A DNA stretch of 64,000 bases from Blasia pusilla (Eukaryota; Marchantiophyta; Marchantiopsida; Blasiales): the NCBI GenBank assembly GCA_050084515.1, contig CM114275.1:19158001-19222000 (forward strand). The letters run 5' to 3'. Shown piece after piece: positions 19,600 to 31,365 of the stretch. The notes beneath the pieces were generated by a model. It was not told the origin of the DNA. It did no database searches and was given only the letters and a program-made list of their open reading frames with translations. The position numbers and the translations under genes were made by a program. Numbering within the stretch: the stretch's first letter is position 1; every line of letters starts with the position of its first letter.

Positions 19600-20129
19600 A
19601 TTACCGGCCCGGCCAACCATTGATCGTGAGAGGCTTACACTGGTGTATGTATGTTGGACAACCGGGTGGGATCTTCCGATTGATGAGTCCTATAGGGACA
19701 GGTGTATAGACCAGATAGAGTCTTGTTAGACTCGGGTGCCCGACCTTTGATGTTGGGAAAGCGGCATGTATTGGTTTGGGTATTCGGAGGTCGAGCTTGA
19801 GCCTTGCCCATTCAGATTCAAACATCACTTGGAGGAGCCAATGATAGATCTCAATTCATGACACGGGAGAAGTTTTATGACAGTTGAGACCAGATCATGC
19901 GATCGATAGCTCCGGTTGGGAGTATCTGCGGTAGTCACATCGGCCGAGTCGTATGATGTACTAGTTGGAGGAAGCGATTGTACCCGATGGGTTTTCAGAT
20001 GGATTCTTGGGTCGAGACAGCGTCTTATAGACCAGGTTGGCAGTCCGGGATGGACGTATGAGCCAAGTTCTGTGAGATTTATTTCGGGGGCTCGACCAGG
20101 AGGGTCTTCCCCAACAAAGTGTTAGCATC
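19600..20129 (+). pseudogene. pro: Retropepsin (copy C), degraded
   Basis: The active-site string LLDSGARPLMLG is readable at about 19723-19758 with the catalytic Asp codon GAC at 19729-19731. A one-base deletion follows, just before AACIGLG. Upstream, ARPTIDRERLTL matches the MPARPAIERA block of A. The downstream half (YDVLVG...FRWIL near 19955-20010) is also frame-shifted. Placement between knuckles and linker is as in the other copies. Confidence 0.72.
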
Positions 20130-21430
20130 GTGGGTGGTTTTAGTGGAGTAGTCACTTGGCCGGAGACTTTTGGAGGTAATGTTTATGCTATGGATTTTCC
20201 TGCGCATGAGGAGGTAGAGGAGGTCCCTATTTTTGCAGCAGTGGCATCCTCATCGTTGGATGTGCCACTTTGGAGTTCAGGCGGTGCACTATGGCAGGAG
20301 GCTGATCGCCTAGTGCAAGAGGCTTGGTGTGAGGTGTTATATCTCACGAGGAAGAGGAGGCCCCACGGCGGACTCCTACTTCAGCCCTTGATTGGTTTAT
20401 ACCCTTTGGATACTACACCCATTGTATGGCGGTATCCGCGGAGGGCATTTGTGTGTTAGATCTCTTTGGTGGGATTAGCTTTGGTTTTGGCGGATGTTGC
20501 CTGTATTCTGTCTTGGAGATACGTGTATGTGGAGCGAGATGAGACGGCCGAGAGAGTCTCATCCCGACATATTGGTCGATTGATGCGGAGATATCCTGAG
20601 TTGTTGCCGCCATCGGCTATTCGTGGGTACCGGCTTGCTTTACCATCACACATTGCATTGTTGGGGCGCAGGACCTTGAGAGGGTTGGTCCTATGGATTT
20701 GGTGATTCTTTGGATGGCCATGTCGGGTCATTCACGTCTTTGGTCGTGGTGAGGGATTACATGACCCTAGGTCTCGATTGTTTTGGGAGATGTTACGGGT
20801 GTTACGACATCTTGAGGTTCATCGAGCACGTGCTCAGCTTACATTCGGAGAATGTTCCATTGTTAGGTGACACTCGGACCGGATGATGGCGAGTGTTCAT
20901 GAGGTGCGGTCTTGTTGGACCAGCGGTGTTGTTGGATGCACCGCTTGAGTTGGCTCAGCGTGCACATCGCCCACGCTTGTGGTGGACAAACTTGTTGCCT
21001 AGGAGGTTCTCGTCGAGCATATGATGCGTCTGGCCGGGATCCTCGCCTTACAGTGGATAGTATCTTGGATACTGGGCGACTTTCTCAAGTGGTGAGGGTT
21101 ATTGATCGGTCACCCATGGCATTGGTGAACCGTGTGGGCCAGCCTAGGATGGCACTACCCACATTTGTGAGTTTTCCCGCGTCACATGCCTACAAGGAAG
21201 GTGGTCCGGGGCTTGTATGGGATTCTCATGCGGCGGTTGGTGGTGGAGCCTACGATGAGAGAGAGCGTGCGATGGGATTTACTCTTGGCGTGGACAAATG
21301 GGTTGCTTCTATTTTGAGGCTTCACGACGTCATGTGTTGGGTCAGGCCATGGACCTGAATTGTTTGACTTGGATTTTGAGTCTTGGTATGGCCGAGCAGC
21401 GTCGACTTCGGACTATGTCTGTGGGTCTTC
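20130..21430 (+). pseudogene. Conserved linker and cytosine-5 DNA methyltransferase (copy C)
   Basis: The linker (GGFSGVVTWPETFGGNVYAMDF, open 20130-20459) leads to DTTPIVWRYP. Motif I, VLDLFGGIS, spans about 20454-20480. YVYVERDETAERV and RRYPELLPPSAIRGY follow. Motif IV WPC keeps the catalytic Cys codon TGT near 20722, but bases are missing just after it. ENVPLLGDTRT (motif VI) is near 20843-20875 and AHRPRLWWTNLLP (motif VIII) is near 20960-21000. A target-recognition-like region (SPMALVNRVGQPRMALPTFVSFPASHAY) is open to 21358. Motif X ASRRHVLGQAMDLNCLTWI is at 21307-21370. Copies B, C and D1 all keep Cys, showing that Tyr in A is a mutation. Confidence 0.86.
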
Positions 21431-21636
21431 CACCCCTTGTAATGAGCTCGATGGCTACCGGGACGGTAGAGGCATTGGCTGGGGGCGAGGAGAGTAGTAT
21501 TTTGCATCCTTGGAGTAAATGGGATGTAATGGTTGGGCATGTGGAGTTGGTTGCTCATGGTGATGGAGGAGTTATTTGCTCAGATGATGGTGTAGCTAAG
21601 GGTGTATCATCTTGTGAGGGGGTTGCGTAGCAGCCA

Positions 21637-23110
21637 ATGGCATCGTCCTCTCCCTCTAGTATGCTAGTGGAGGAGACTTGGGAGCCATTACTTGGGCCCA
21701 AGCTTACGGGAGGTGAGAAACGACACTTGACACAGTTCCTACGTGCTTATAGGAGTTGTTTTGCCTTTAGCATGAAGGAGTTGGGTTCTCTGGTTGGACC
21801 CGGTATACGGATTGATTTGGCTAGTGATACGTAATCTTCCGTCGTCCCTACCGATATAGTGATATGGAGAGGACTTGATTGAGTAGGACCGTTGGACCTT
21901 TTGGAGGCTGGATTAGTGGAGTTGTCGCATGGAGAGTATGCATCACCACTTTGTCATGCACTGCTAAAAGGATATGCATGGCAACTTCACGGATAGGCGG
22001 ATGTGTGGAGATTACCGCCCTATCAATCGGCAAACCAAGGCCGATAGGTATGCCATGCCTACACTGAGAGAGATCTTTGATGTGGTGGGACAGCAAAGAT
22101 TTTCAGTACTTTGGATTCCGGGCAGGATACCATCAATTGCCGATTCGGGAGAGTGACAAGGCCAAGATGACATTTTGGGGTGTCAACTCATGGCAAGGAT
22201 TGTTTGTACAGTGGAAATTCTTACCCTTTGGGTTGAAGAATGCACTGCCGAGTTTCAAGAGTGATGGGCGGGATCCTAGCGGGGTTGGATTTTGTTCGGT
22301 GTTACATTGATGATATCTTGGTGTTGATAACACGGTGGAGGAGCATCAGATACATTTGCAGATGGTGTTTGAGCGGTTGAAAGCTCATGGTCTACGCTTG
22401 CATCCAGGAAAGTGTAAGTTCTTCCATGAGGATGTTGAGTACTTGGGTCATGTGATCTATCCAGGTGGTTTGGGAGTTCAGCAAGCAAAGGTGGAGGCTA
22501 TTGCACTTATTCCGCGTCCGGTAGATGTGAGTAGAGTTTGAGCATTCATGGGATTGGCGAACTACTATCGGAGGTATGTGAAGGGATTTAGTGCTATGGC
22601 AAAGCCTTTGAACCAATTGTTGAAATCAGATCAAGAGTGGCACTGGGGAGATGATCAGGAGAGAGCTTTTGGGGAGCTTAAGGCCCAGTTGGTGGCGGCG
22701 CCTATCTTGAGGAGACCTATCAGAGGGCGCCCATTTCAGTTACATAACGATTGGAGTAGGTTGGGACTTGGAGCGGTGTTGACACAACATGATGATGAGC
22801 ACATGGAGTTTGTGGTGGCCTATGCAAGTCGTTCGAATAATGCAGCGGAGTCGCTATAGTTCATATGAGGAAGAGTGCTTGGCAAGAGTGTGGGTGTGGC
22901 ACACTTTAGGTGTTACTTGTTTGGCACACAGTTTACCCTTGTTTGATCACCGGCCGCTCAAGTGGTTGATGGAGTCGGACAAGCTTACAGGAAGCTTGCA
23001 CGGTGGGCTCTTATCTTACTGGGAGTATGACTTCCAGGTGGTACATAGACTGGAGTTGCCAACCTTGATCTTTGATGGGTTGAGTAGGAACCCATGTACT
23101 AGCCAAGAGG
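21637..23110 (+). pseudogene. pol: Reverse transcriptase and RNase H (copy C)
   Basis: Starts with the same ETWEPLLGPKLTGGEKR block as A. RT blocks MCGDYRPINRQTK (about 21999), GYHQLPI and FLPFGLKNA are present, and the catalytic CYIDDIL box is at about 22300-22317. The connection GLANYYRRYVKGFS follows at 22551. RNase H from about 22735 has NDWSRLGLGAVLTQHDDE (first Asp), YSSYEEECLA (Glu), FDHRPLKWLMESDK (Asp region) and FDGLSRNPC. Several single-base indels (near 22070, 22325, 22850) and a TGA near 22539 interrupt it. Confidence 0.9.
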
Positions 23111-23454
23111 ATACAAGCTGGGGCTAGATGGCATGGCGAGGTTGATGAGGAGATGGTGCCAGGTTGGCATGCATCCGCCTTTTATGTTGGTTAGGGGTGG
23201 ACTCTAGTATGGAGGACCACATGATATCTTACTCTAGTCGAGGAGGGTAGATGGTCACCTTGAGATCCTAAGGTTGGAGATGGTGGTACGGATCAGCGTG
23301 ATATTCATGATGATGCGTTGGTGTTGGAGTTCCTACGGACCAAAGTAGGGTGCCAGGCATAGTGAGTGCCAAGGAGCGAGACCGTGTTCTTCAACGTGCT
23401 AAGAGGTATCGATTGGAGGGAACACATATTCTCCGCATGTGGGAGGATGGTAGA

Positions 23455-24180
23455 GTATGAGTAGTGCCACATTTGGCTCGAGAGAGCGCATTGTGCGACA
23501 TGCCCATGAGGAGTTGGGACATTTTGGGGTAAAGCGTCGTATAGCTTACTCCTTGGCCGATTGGTGGCGTGGCATGCATACTCAGGTGCAACAGTTGGTG
23601 TCACGTTGTATGGTTTGTGACCGGGTGAGGGCATCATTTAATGCCCCTACACCACAATTACACCCCTTGCCTATTATGGGGTTGGGTTACCGTTGGAGTG
23701 TGGACTTTGCGGGACCGTTACCATTGTATGCGACATCATGGATATGTGTTGGTGATGGTGGAGCACTTCTCCAAGTGGATTGAGTTGGTGGCATTACGGA
23801 CAAGGCAAGTGAGGAACGGCGTATGCGTTCTGGATAGAGTGCTTAGTCATTTTGGTGCACCGGTGAAGTCTTGACCGACCAGAGTCTGAGTTTGAGGGTG
23901 AGTTTGGTCTTGTGTGACAAAGCGTTGATTGATCATCGGACCACGTCTCGAGATCATCCAGAGGCGGATGGTTTGGCTGGCGTGTGGTTGAGGCGGTGAA
24001 GAGGGCATTGCGCAAGTATGGCCTATAGAAGGGGCATCTTGAGACTGGGATATTCGGTTGCCATGGTTAGCCATGGGGTATAGGTTCGATCGCCAAGCAT
24101 CCTTAGCTTCCTTCTCACCTTATTTTTACATTATATCGGCCGAGATCCAAACTTGCCAGCAGCAATTCGTAGGGAGTCTA
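23455..24180 (+). pseudogene. int: Integrase (copy C)
   Basis: The zinc-binding part is HAHEELGHFGVKRR...CMVCDRVRASF (about 23500-23640). The catalytic core has YRWSVDFAGPLPL (first Asp) and HFSKWIELVAL. The second Asp region (LTDQ) near 23870 is frame-shifted, and HPEADGLA precedes the catalytic Glu region near 23955-23980, again damaged. The ends SLASFSPYFY and RDPNLPAAI match A. All parts of the enzyme are recognisable, but it is split over at least three frames. Confidence 0.88.
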
Positions 24181-24730
24181 GTGAGGTGGTGGACCTTGAT
24201 GACCCAGAGATGTGGATGAGGGTGTGTTCTCAGCGGGCGGAGCTCTTTCGGAGAGTTATGCCAATGCCTTTGAGAATCTTGCCATTGCTCAACACAGGGA
24301 TACGTTGCGGTATGCAACCATTCGGGGTGGAGGTTATCGACCATCGATTCGTAGGTTCCATGTGGGGGACTATGTCTATTTGCAGCAGATTGCCCCGACA
24401 ACGTTGGATGTGACAGTAGGTCGCACTATTTTACGAGTGCGTGAGGTGTTAGCTTCTGGAGTTCTCATGTTGGAGGGTCGTGATGGAGTTGTTTGGAAGG
24501 ACCATGTGCGTAATTGTGCGCCATGTCATCTTCCAAATGTGGATGGTACTGTTGACCCAAGCTTAGCCATGATACGTGCTAGCTTGAGGTGCATGTTGTG
24601 TGGGTCTGCTGGTAACGCAACCCGTATGTTGGTGTGTGATCGGTGTTCTAGGGGTTGGCACATGATGTGTTTGACTCCACATTTGGATGTTGTTCCTACT
24701 GGAAGGTGGGTTTGTCCTCGATGTACTTAG
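24181..24730 (+). pseudogene. SH3-like tail and complete PHD finger (copy C)
   Basis: Open from 24212 to 24730. RRFHVGDYVYLQQ, GRTILRVREVLASGVLMLEGRDG, KDHVRNCAPCHLPNVDGT, then the PHD finger: CMLCGS, LVCDRCSRGWHMMC and GRWVCPRC (about 24592-24726). All eight ligands fit the C4-H-C3 pattern, and the conserved Trp two residues before the last C-x2-C pair is present. This is the reference copy for the finger and shows that it is an ancestral part of the element, fused directly to the integrase tail. PHD fingers usually bind histone H3 N-termini; the ligand here is unknown. Confidence 0.9.
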
Positions 24731-24905
24731 GAGAGGTAGATGACTTGATCTTTGCATGATATGGATTATAGATGTGCGACTAACGATGGGGAAACCTAGC
24801 ACCCGGCCTTCTGATTCGGGCACCCAAGAAGGTGTATAGCATGTAGTAGATGTATAGGGCTACCTGGGAGTTAGAGGGACCTAACCGCCTTGATTAGGGG
24901 CGAGT

Positions 24906-25009
24906 TGTGGTACACTTGCGTTTGTGGATACTCTCGTCTATGTTATGTATGTATGTGAGTATGGTATGTCAGCGATGTATGTTGTATGACGATGGGGATT
25001 CGCACGACA
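24906..25009 (+). repeat. LTR-like 3' end of copy C (104 bp)
   Basis: Begins TGTGGTACAC and ends CGCACGACA. It shares with the 136-bp LTR of A the start TGTG, the AGCGATGTATGTTGT block and the GCACGACA end. A purine-rich stretch (GGGAGTTAGAGGGA) lies about 40 bases upstream. It is shorter and diverged, which fits an older copy. Confidence 0.45.
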
Positions 25010-28000
25010 CATATCCTACTACTACATCCTTGTCAAAATCCAGGTGGAACTACCAATGTCTTCCCCATGAGAGTAGTACGTCCCCTGAAAAGACATTGAG
25101 CATTTTTTATCTCTCCTGTAAATCTTTCTAAGCGAGTTGTCTCTACAACATTCAACTTCTTGAGATCGGCATACACTCTCTCCAGGTAAACACCTTGTTG
25201 GGCACAAAATGCACTTAACATCTTGGTCTCTTTGGTATTGACTTATCACTTCAATGCCTTTGAAACTCTCTTGGACAATCTTTGCAATTCAAAGGTGTAG
25301 TAATGGAAACCATCCATACCCCTCAAATGTAGGATCGTATCTTCTCTAATGTAAGTTGGAAAAACCATTTAAACCATGCCTCTCTTATGGCCATGTTAAA
25401 TTCATTCCTGTAATTGACTCTTTGCCTCTTGGCACAATCATGGAACTCCATTCGGTTATCTCCCGCTTCCGATCCTTGCTAAACATATCGCTCAGAGGAG
25501 ATACGAAGATTTCCAACAAAAACCAACAAAAGAAATCTAAAGGTGGAGATTAGGAAGTACCAAAAAGATACTGATTGGGGAGTGGAGATGCTGTAATAAT
25601 GGCTTGATCAATGTACACATGCGAGAATAATGGAATGAGATCTAGGTTTAGAGTTTGGCGCATTTAGATAAGTTTCCTTGACCACCTTCACATCCTTGTT
25701 GTGTTAAGGAAAGCTAATGAAAGACATCTAAACTCGAGTATGAGAATTGGAAATCTCAAAATCACCAAACAAGTTTAGTGACACAAGAGAATTCTACACT
25801 CACAACCTCTCACCTGATGTGGAATCAATTAGAGTTTGTTTAAGACACAACAAGGAGCGCAAATATCCAAGTTGGTCACAAACAAAATCTAACTATTCCC
25901 AAAGGCACGCAATGGAAAATCAAGTCAATGTGGGTTAATTAGTTCCTAATCCCACCCTTATAAGCAGTTTTGGGCTCACTTGTATGCCCTTTGCTTATGA
26001 ATTTTGTCCCAAACCAAGTTTGGAAGTGGAGAAGGGGAGGGAGGAAAGTTTGAATTTAGCCTCCACCATTCACACTCAACCATGTGTCAGCACGGGGTTT
26101 GCGGAACGTAACTGAGGTCGAGCGCGAGTTTGATGGACAAGTCCGAGGGTTACACGTGGCAGATCGGGAGTGGTTGTTTGGAAGGGTGGGCTACAATGAG
26201 CTACAACGCAGGCTTGGGTGGGTGTGGGCAAGCGGGGCTCGAGCGTGAGCTTGGGCAAGCTAGGCGGAGAGTGGGCGGGCTCGGTGTGGGCTTGGCACGG
26301 GCCCGTGAGCTTGCGTACAAGTTGGGCCTCTTACGGGTCCGACGTGATCTCAACGCAATGAATGGGGACTGCCCGACGCGGGCCCAATGTAGGCTAGAAA
26401 CTTGGAGAATTTGAACTCATGTCTCAAGACGTGCATCCTTCCACCATAACCCACTTTGTATTGTAATGAAGGGATTTTTTTCTTAGTTCGTTGTAGTGCT
26501 TCTTTGCAAGTTCTCGAGAAGAAATTATGGTAGGTGGGGATGCAAGAAATGCCTAAAGATGTGCCCTTATAGATTTTGGAAAATTGAGGCCTCTAGACTT
26601 GTTGCGGCCCTTACAAGTTCTCCTATGTTTCCCCCCCCCCATCTAGCCTATCCATGTGTTCAATACACATGTTTGATAATTACCTTCTCCCCAATCCTCT
26701 CAAAGGGCCACACAATGGTATTTGTGTTTTCGGAAGCCATTTGTTTATACTAACCTCCCTCATTTAATTTTTACTTACTTTTGTTGTCCTCATGTTTATA
26801 CAACCGGATGGTGCATAGAACATATTGAATTGTCATGGTACAATATGCCAGTACAAATGCCATATGTCAAGTTGAGAGGATTTTAAAAAGAAATTTTCAT
26901 CTTCTCTTAATAATATAGATAAAGTGGATGGTTTATTTAGAAAGTAAGAAAAGGAGTATTAAATACTTGGATTAATGATCCATAGTATGTACTAAAAAGA
27001 AGAAAAATTAAGGAAAAAATAAGAGAGAGATCAAAATGAGACATATATATATAATAAGTTTTAGTATACCTACAACGTTTTACACTCTTTACTTCTAACA
27101 TCTTACAAAAGAATATATATATTATTACGGGCGATCCTATATGTAGGATAGGATAAAAAATGATAGTTAGAAAAAAATAACGACATGAAAAAAATAGTAA
27201 GATATTTGAATTGATTCCTATTAGATGGGTAGAAAAAATGATTTTGAATAGTGGAGGAACTTATTTTCATTAATTATGAATTTAATTATTTTAGATTATA
27301 ATTGGTGATCCTAAGTGTAATGGGAATATTTTTAAAACTAAAAAAAATATTACAATTTTTTACAGTATTACAATTCATTCATATTTGATGGGAGGGGAAA
27401 ATGAATTTTAAATTTTATGATAAGATGGAATTTTTTGGTGGAGTGGGGTATCATTTAAATTTCAGTGGAGGTGTGAAATCATTTACAAGAGGGGAATGTT
27501 ATTATTCTTTTAAGATTTAAGAAAATATAAATTATATTAAAATTTTGAAAAAAATTTCATTATTTATAAAAATAATCACTTTAATTAAAATTGATATTAC
27601 GGGAAAGAAATATGAATTTGAATGCAAAAGGGAAACTATTTCACTAATTAAAGTTAATGGCTAATATAATAAGTGGACATAATTTTTTGAGAAGAATAAA
27701 TATTGTTTAAATTTGTATGGAAGAGTGAAATTACTTAAAGGAGTCGATATTACTAAAATTTATATTAAAAAACAAAATATTAAAAAATGAGATATTATTA
27801 TTATCTTAAAAACACGAGAATTATATTAAAATTTTTTATTAAAATTTTTTTTTTAACTATAAAAAATCATTTTCGTGCGCATGCTAATTAGTAACGTTGG
27901 AATATGACAAAGTTTATGATGGAAACAAGAACAAAACCGTTCGATAATACAACACCAGGACACCAACGTTACCATGTATAGCAATATGGCGAGAGGACCC

Positions 28001-28199
28001 GTGCATGCAATAGTGCAGCTGACCGGTAGTTTAAGAACACGTGGCCGTTATCTACTAAGATTCGTAGGCAGCGCTGTGGTGGAGGACTTTTAACAGTGAC
28101 AACCTAAAAAAAGCACTCATATTATCCTTGTCCTTGATTTCCCCGAGAACGCTACCACATATAAGGACTCGGGCGGATGTGATGCAGTTAATACCAAAG
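25010..28199. other. AT-rich intergenic DNA, no gene recognised
   Basis: 25022-25221 on the minus strand has a 62-codon open stretch (YADLKKLNVVETTRLERF) without known homology, possibly a coding relic. 26090-26420 is a short GC-rich island with repeated TGGGC-type words. 26631-26640 is a run of ten C. 26900-27890 is extremely AT-rich with many poly-A and poly-T runs and no frame. Nothing else can be supported. Confidence 0.5.
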
Positions 28200-29319
28200 C
28201 AAACGGTCCATCAAGAGGGGTCCTTAGGTGGGGTCACACGTACCTACCACCACTGGAGATCAGCGCAAGGAGTCCCGAAGAAACCTTAAATGCGCCACAT
28301 GGTCGACGGTCGTATCAACTGTAGAGACAGCAGTGGCCGACGGTGGCGGTAAGAGGTCCGTACGTGATTACTTCTTACCACGCCGTATAACGGCCAGGTG
28401 TAGTCTTGCGGATGGACGAACAATTGTCGCCTACGACTGGGAGAACCGTTCGATCGAGCCATCTACGATTCAAAGTACGCCGTAAAGAGGAGCTTTGAGG
28501 CGCCCGGTGGAACGAGACGGAGATGCCGTATAACCGTCGCGCGGGCTACGAGCGGGTCGCACGTGTCGGTGCTGCCAGTGGTGGTCGACGCGCTGAATCG
28601 CGGGCCTTTGGACGGCGCTGTCAGTACGATCTTCGACGGTGGTGAGCTGCTGACCGTGGGAACTCCGAAGTTCCGGGAGAGGGCGGGCGAGCTTTGCCAT
28701 GCCCGTTTGGGATCCCGTTCGCCGTCGGCGCCAACGTCGCCGTCGGGCTGGGGATGCGAATGGTGATATGATAGGCTTGTAGGATGGAACGGAATCGCGT
28801 TGACAGGAGCTCGTCTTCTTTGTTGTTCTCGTCGTTCGCGTGGAACGTCGATAACGTGCTTGGACGCTTTCTGCTGTGTCTTGCGTCGCGGACGAAGCCT
28901 CCAGATTCAAATTGCGGCGGATGCTCGTGCGAGCTTGTGATAGCGGCTGCTCTACCGGATTTTCCAGATTTGCGTGTGTCACATTCTCTCCCGGGGGATT
29001 CGTTTTGCCGGGAAAGATGTCCTAGAGCTGGCAGTTCCACGCTGCGATGGACGTGGTGGATCGGGGTGAAATTTGAATTCAGTGCTTCGGGTTAGGAACC
29101 GTTTGTAGGATCATGAGATGGGAGCTTAGGTCTTCAATTTAAATAGAATCCTTCCACTGTAGGTTATTGGTGAAGCAATCTGAGGAAGCTCGACTGCCGA
29201 GGTGGCAGGAAGTGTTTCTCCACTATTGAAGGAAGGGCGGTGGAAAGTTGTCGAATTCATTGGATCTGTTTTGTCATCGGAGGAAGAGCCACTCAGCTCT
29301 ATTTGATTTTGTGCGCTCG
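28200..29319 (+). other. GC- and CpG-rich region upstream of TSC10, probable promoter and 5' UTR
   Basis: Base composition changes sharply from AT-rich to CpG-rich at about 28200 and stays so to the TSC10 start at 29320. Overlapping open frames on both strands (28470-28982 minus, 28563-29095 plus) have Arg/Ser-rich translations without known domains and look like products of the GC bias. An in-frame upstream ATG at 29248 could extend TSC10 by 24 residues. No TATA box was confidently seen. Confidence 0.4.
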
Positions 29320-31365
29320 ATGGACTTCGTCACGGGCTGTCTTCTATTTGCTTCCGCAGTGGCGATCCTCTGTGGCTATTTCTGGCGTCGCATTCCTTTC
29401 ATAGACTCTCTCGATGGGAAACATGTTTTCATAACGGGTGCTTCAACTGGAATTGGCTTTTCCATTGCTAAAAGTGCTCTATCGCAGGGGGCCTACGTCA
29501 CGATCACTGGAAGAACTCCTGGCACTCTCAAGAAAGCATTCGACTCTCTATCCGAAGATATCGATGCCTGTGAACATCGCTTGCGAACCAAGGTTCTTCT
29601 CGGATCTTATTTCTCACACATTTCTTTCGAGTCATGAAAGCAAGAGCGCTATCACCTAATTATGTTGTACCAACGTATATGGGATCATCCAGCCTTGCAT
29701 GGAGCGGTACGCTGCTCTTGGTGCGTTTTGTCTTTTTCCGTACAAAACCGCGAGTAAGCGTACTATGCGGGCGCCCCCAAGATAGGGCTCTTAATATTCA
29801 TCACTGAATCTGAACCGCAGTCAGTAATTTGAACATGTATCGTACAGCTCGAACAATGTCTCAGGCAGGAGATATCTTCCTCTTCCACAACCCATGATTT
29901 CTTTTTAGCATTCGTGTTTTTGAGGTTGATGTGAACATTACTCCGCAAAAAAGAGAAATACGACGATCACTGTCGCCTTTTCAGTTTGCGTGTCTGAGGT
30001 TTTTATGCTGATCGCTGCTGAGTATTGTTGCTGGTATTTCATAAACGTGACCAGGAAGCTGTTGAATTTTGCGTGCAGGCGGTAGATGCAGGTGATTACA
30101 AGGGAATGTCTCTTGTGATTCACGAGGCATTTCGTTGGAAACCGGTAGATGTCCTCATATGCAACGCGGGATTGACACGAAGCGGCTATTTGGACCAACT
30201 AGATGTGGAAGATCTGGATCTGACCGTGCGCACGAATCTCCTTGGAGCACTTTATCCTGTCCACGCCATACTTCCTTTAATGAAGGAGCGCAGCCCTACC
30301 CACCCAATGTCCATCGTGTTCATAGGATCTCTTGCTTCACTGGTAAGCCTACAAACGCGAATTGGGACGATTGTGATGTGTCAGACATAGCAAAATTGCC
30401 AGAGTTCAACGTTGCGCTTGCACGTTTTATGGATTCAGGTGAACCGGCCCTCGATCCGGTGTAAGTGCATCTGGAAATATTTAAGCTGCAATTCGAAGGA
30501 AGTGCACGATCTTAGTACCCCAAATAACAATGTATGTCACGACTTCTCTGTGCAGTTTTTGATGTACGGAAATACCGTTTATACTGGAACCAAACATGCG
30601 TTGAAAGGAATCGCGGAAAGCTTGAGGTTGGAACTGCTCCCGTACAGCATCCGCGTCACTATGATCTGCCCGGGTTTCGTGCAAACAGCTTTTCTGGATG
30701 AAGGTGAGGTCTCATGATCATGCCTTTCCATTGCCGACCAAGCCCGTCTTCTTTCAGGTTTTGGTGAGAGGTCTGCCAAGCAATTCAAGTAATTTCCATC
30801 GTTCTATATTCTCGGCACATTCCTCATGAATCGTCGGATGTTCTCTCTCACCATACCATAAGGAGATTAAATGCCTGGAATCATGCGGGCGCAAGGAACA
30901 TTACCTTATGTTCATGGAGTATAATTGCTCTTCTTTGATGTGAATAACCCATTTTAGATAATCTGAGTCGGTTGACATGCACCTGCTGTAATTCTAACAT
31001 CGTTCTACATATTACATGTGATCCGAACAGCCGAGAAACCAGACGAGCTCCAGATGCTAATGAAGGATATCAACATGTATGATCGCAAGCAAGCGCAATC
31101 TCCGGACCTTGTAGCAGCGAAGACTCTCGAAGCGGTGAAGTACGGGTCGGCCATTGCAACAACGTCACCGGTGCTCGGGTCGGCTCTTCTTATGCTGACT
31201 CGGGGTTTCATTCCGGATGATTCGTTGGTGAAGACTGCCCAAGAAATCCTGGCTTTCCCCGTACTGAGGGTATTCACATTACTTGCGAAGGTGGAAATGC
31301 ACAGGAAAATCATGGTGTACCACCGTAGACACTCTTGCCCACAAAAACTTAAACAAGCGACGTAG
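29320..31365 (+). CDS. TSC10: 3-ketodihydrosphingosine reductase (3-dehydrosphinganine reductase), 4 exons
   Basis: NADPH-dependent short-chain reductase of the ER membrane that reduces 3-ketodihydrosphingosine to dihydrosphingosine, step two of sphingolipid synthesis. Exons 29320-29592, 30079-30342, 30556-30703 and 31031-31365 join with GT-AG introns (phases 0, 0, 1) to 339 residues, close to the 327-332 of plant and human enzymes. Residues 1-20 form a hydrophobic anchor. Then come TGASTGIG (cofactor glycine motif, residues about 38-45), CNAG (near residue 112) and the catalytic YTGTK (Y-x3-K, near residue 186). The C-terminal exon (MLMKDIN...VEMHRKIMVYHRR) fits the family. The start at 29320 is preferred because the hydrophobic anchor begins there; 29248 is an in-frame alternative. 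No coding damage is visible, so it is a functional host gene. Confidence 0.88.

Larger units (their letters stand above)
17761..25009 (+). mobile_element. Ty3/gypsy copy C with DNA methyltransferase and intact PHD finger
   Basis: Same order as A: Gag, two zinc knuckles, protease, linker, methyltransferase, RT, RNase H, integrase, tail, PHD, and a 104-bp LTR-like end. Many one- or two-base indels break the frame, but few large deletions are seen, so this copy gives the fullest view of RNase H and the only intact PHD finger. It is diverged from A and B over its whole length, suggesting an older insertion or a third subfamily. The 5' border is uncertain: no LTR-like 136-bp unit was found upstream of Gag. 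Confidence 0.9.

Noticed and set aside
26631-26640. Run of ten C
   Set aside because: Simple homopolymer in AT-rich DNA, possibly a sequencing artefact; no function can be supported.
28470-28982. 170-codon Arg/Ser-rich minus-strand frame upstream of TSC10
   Set aside because: Overlaps frames on the other strand in a CpG-rich region; composition looks like a by-product of base bias.
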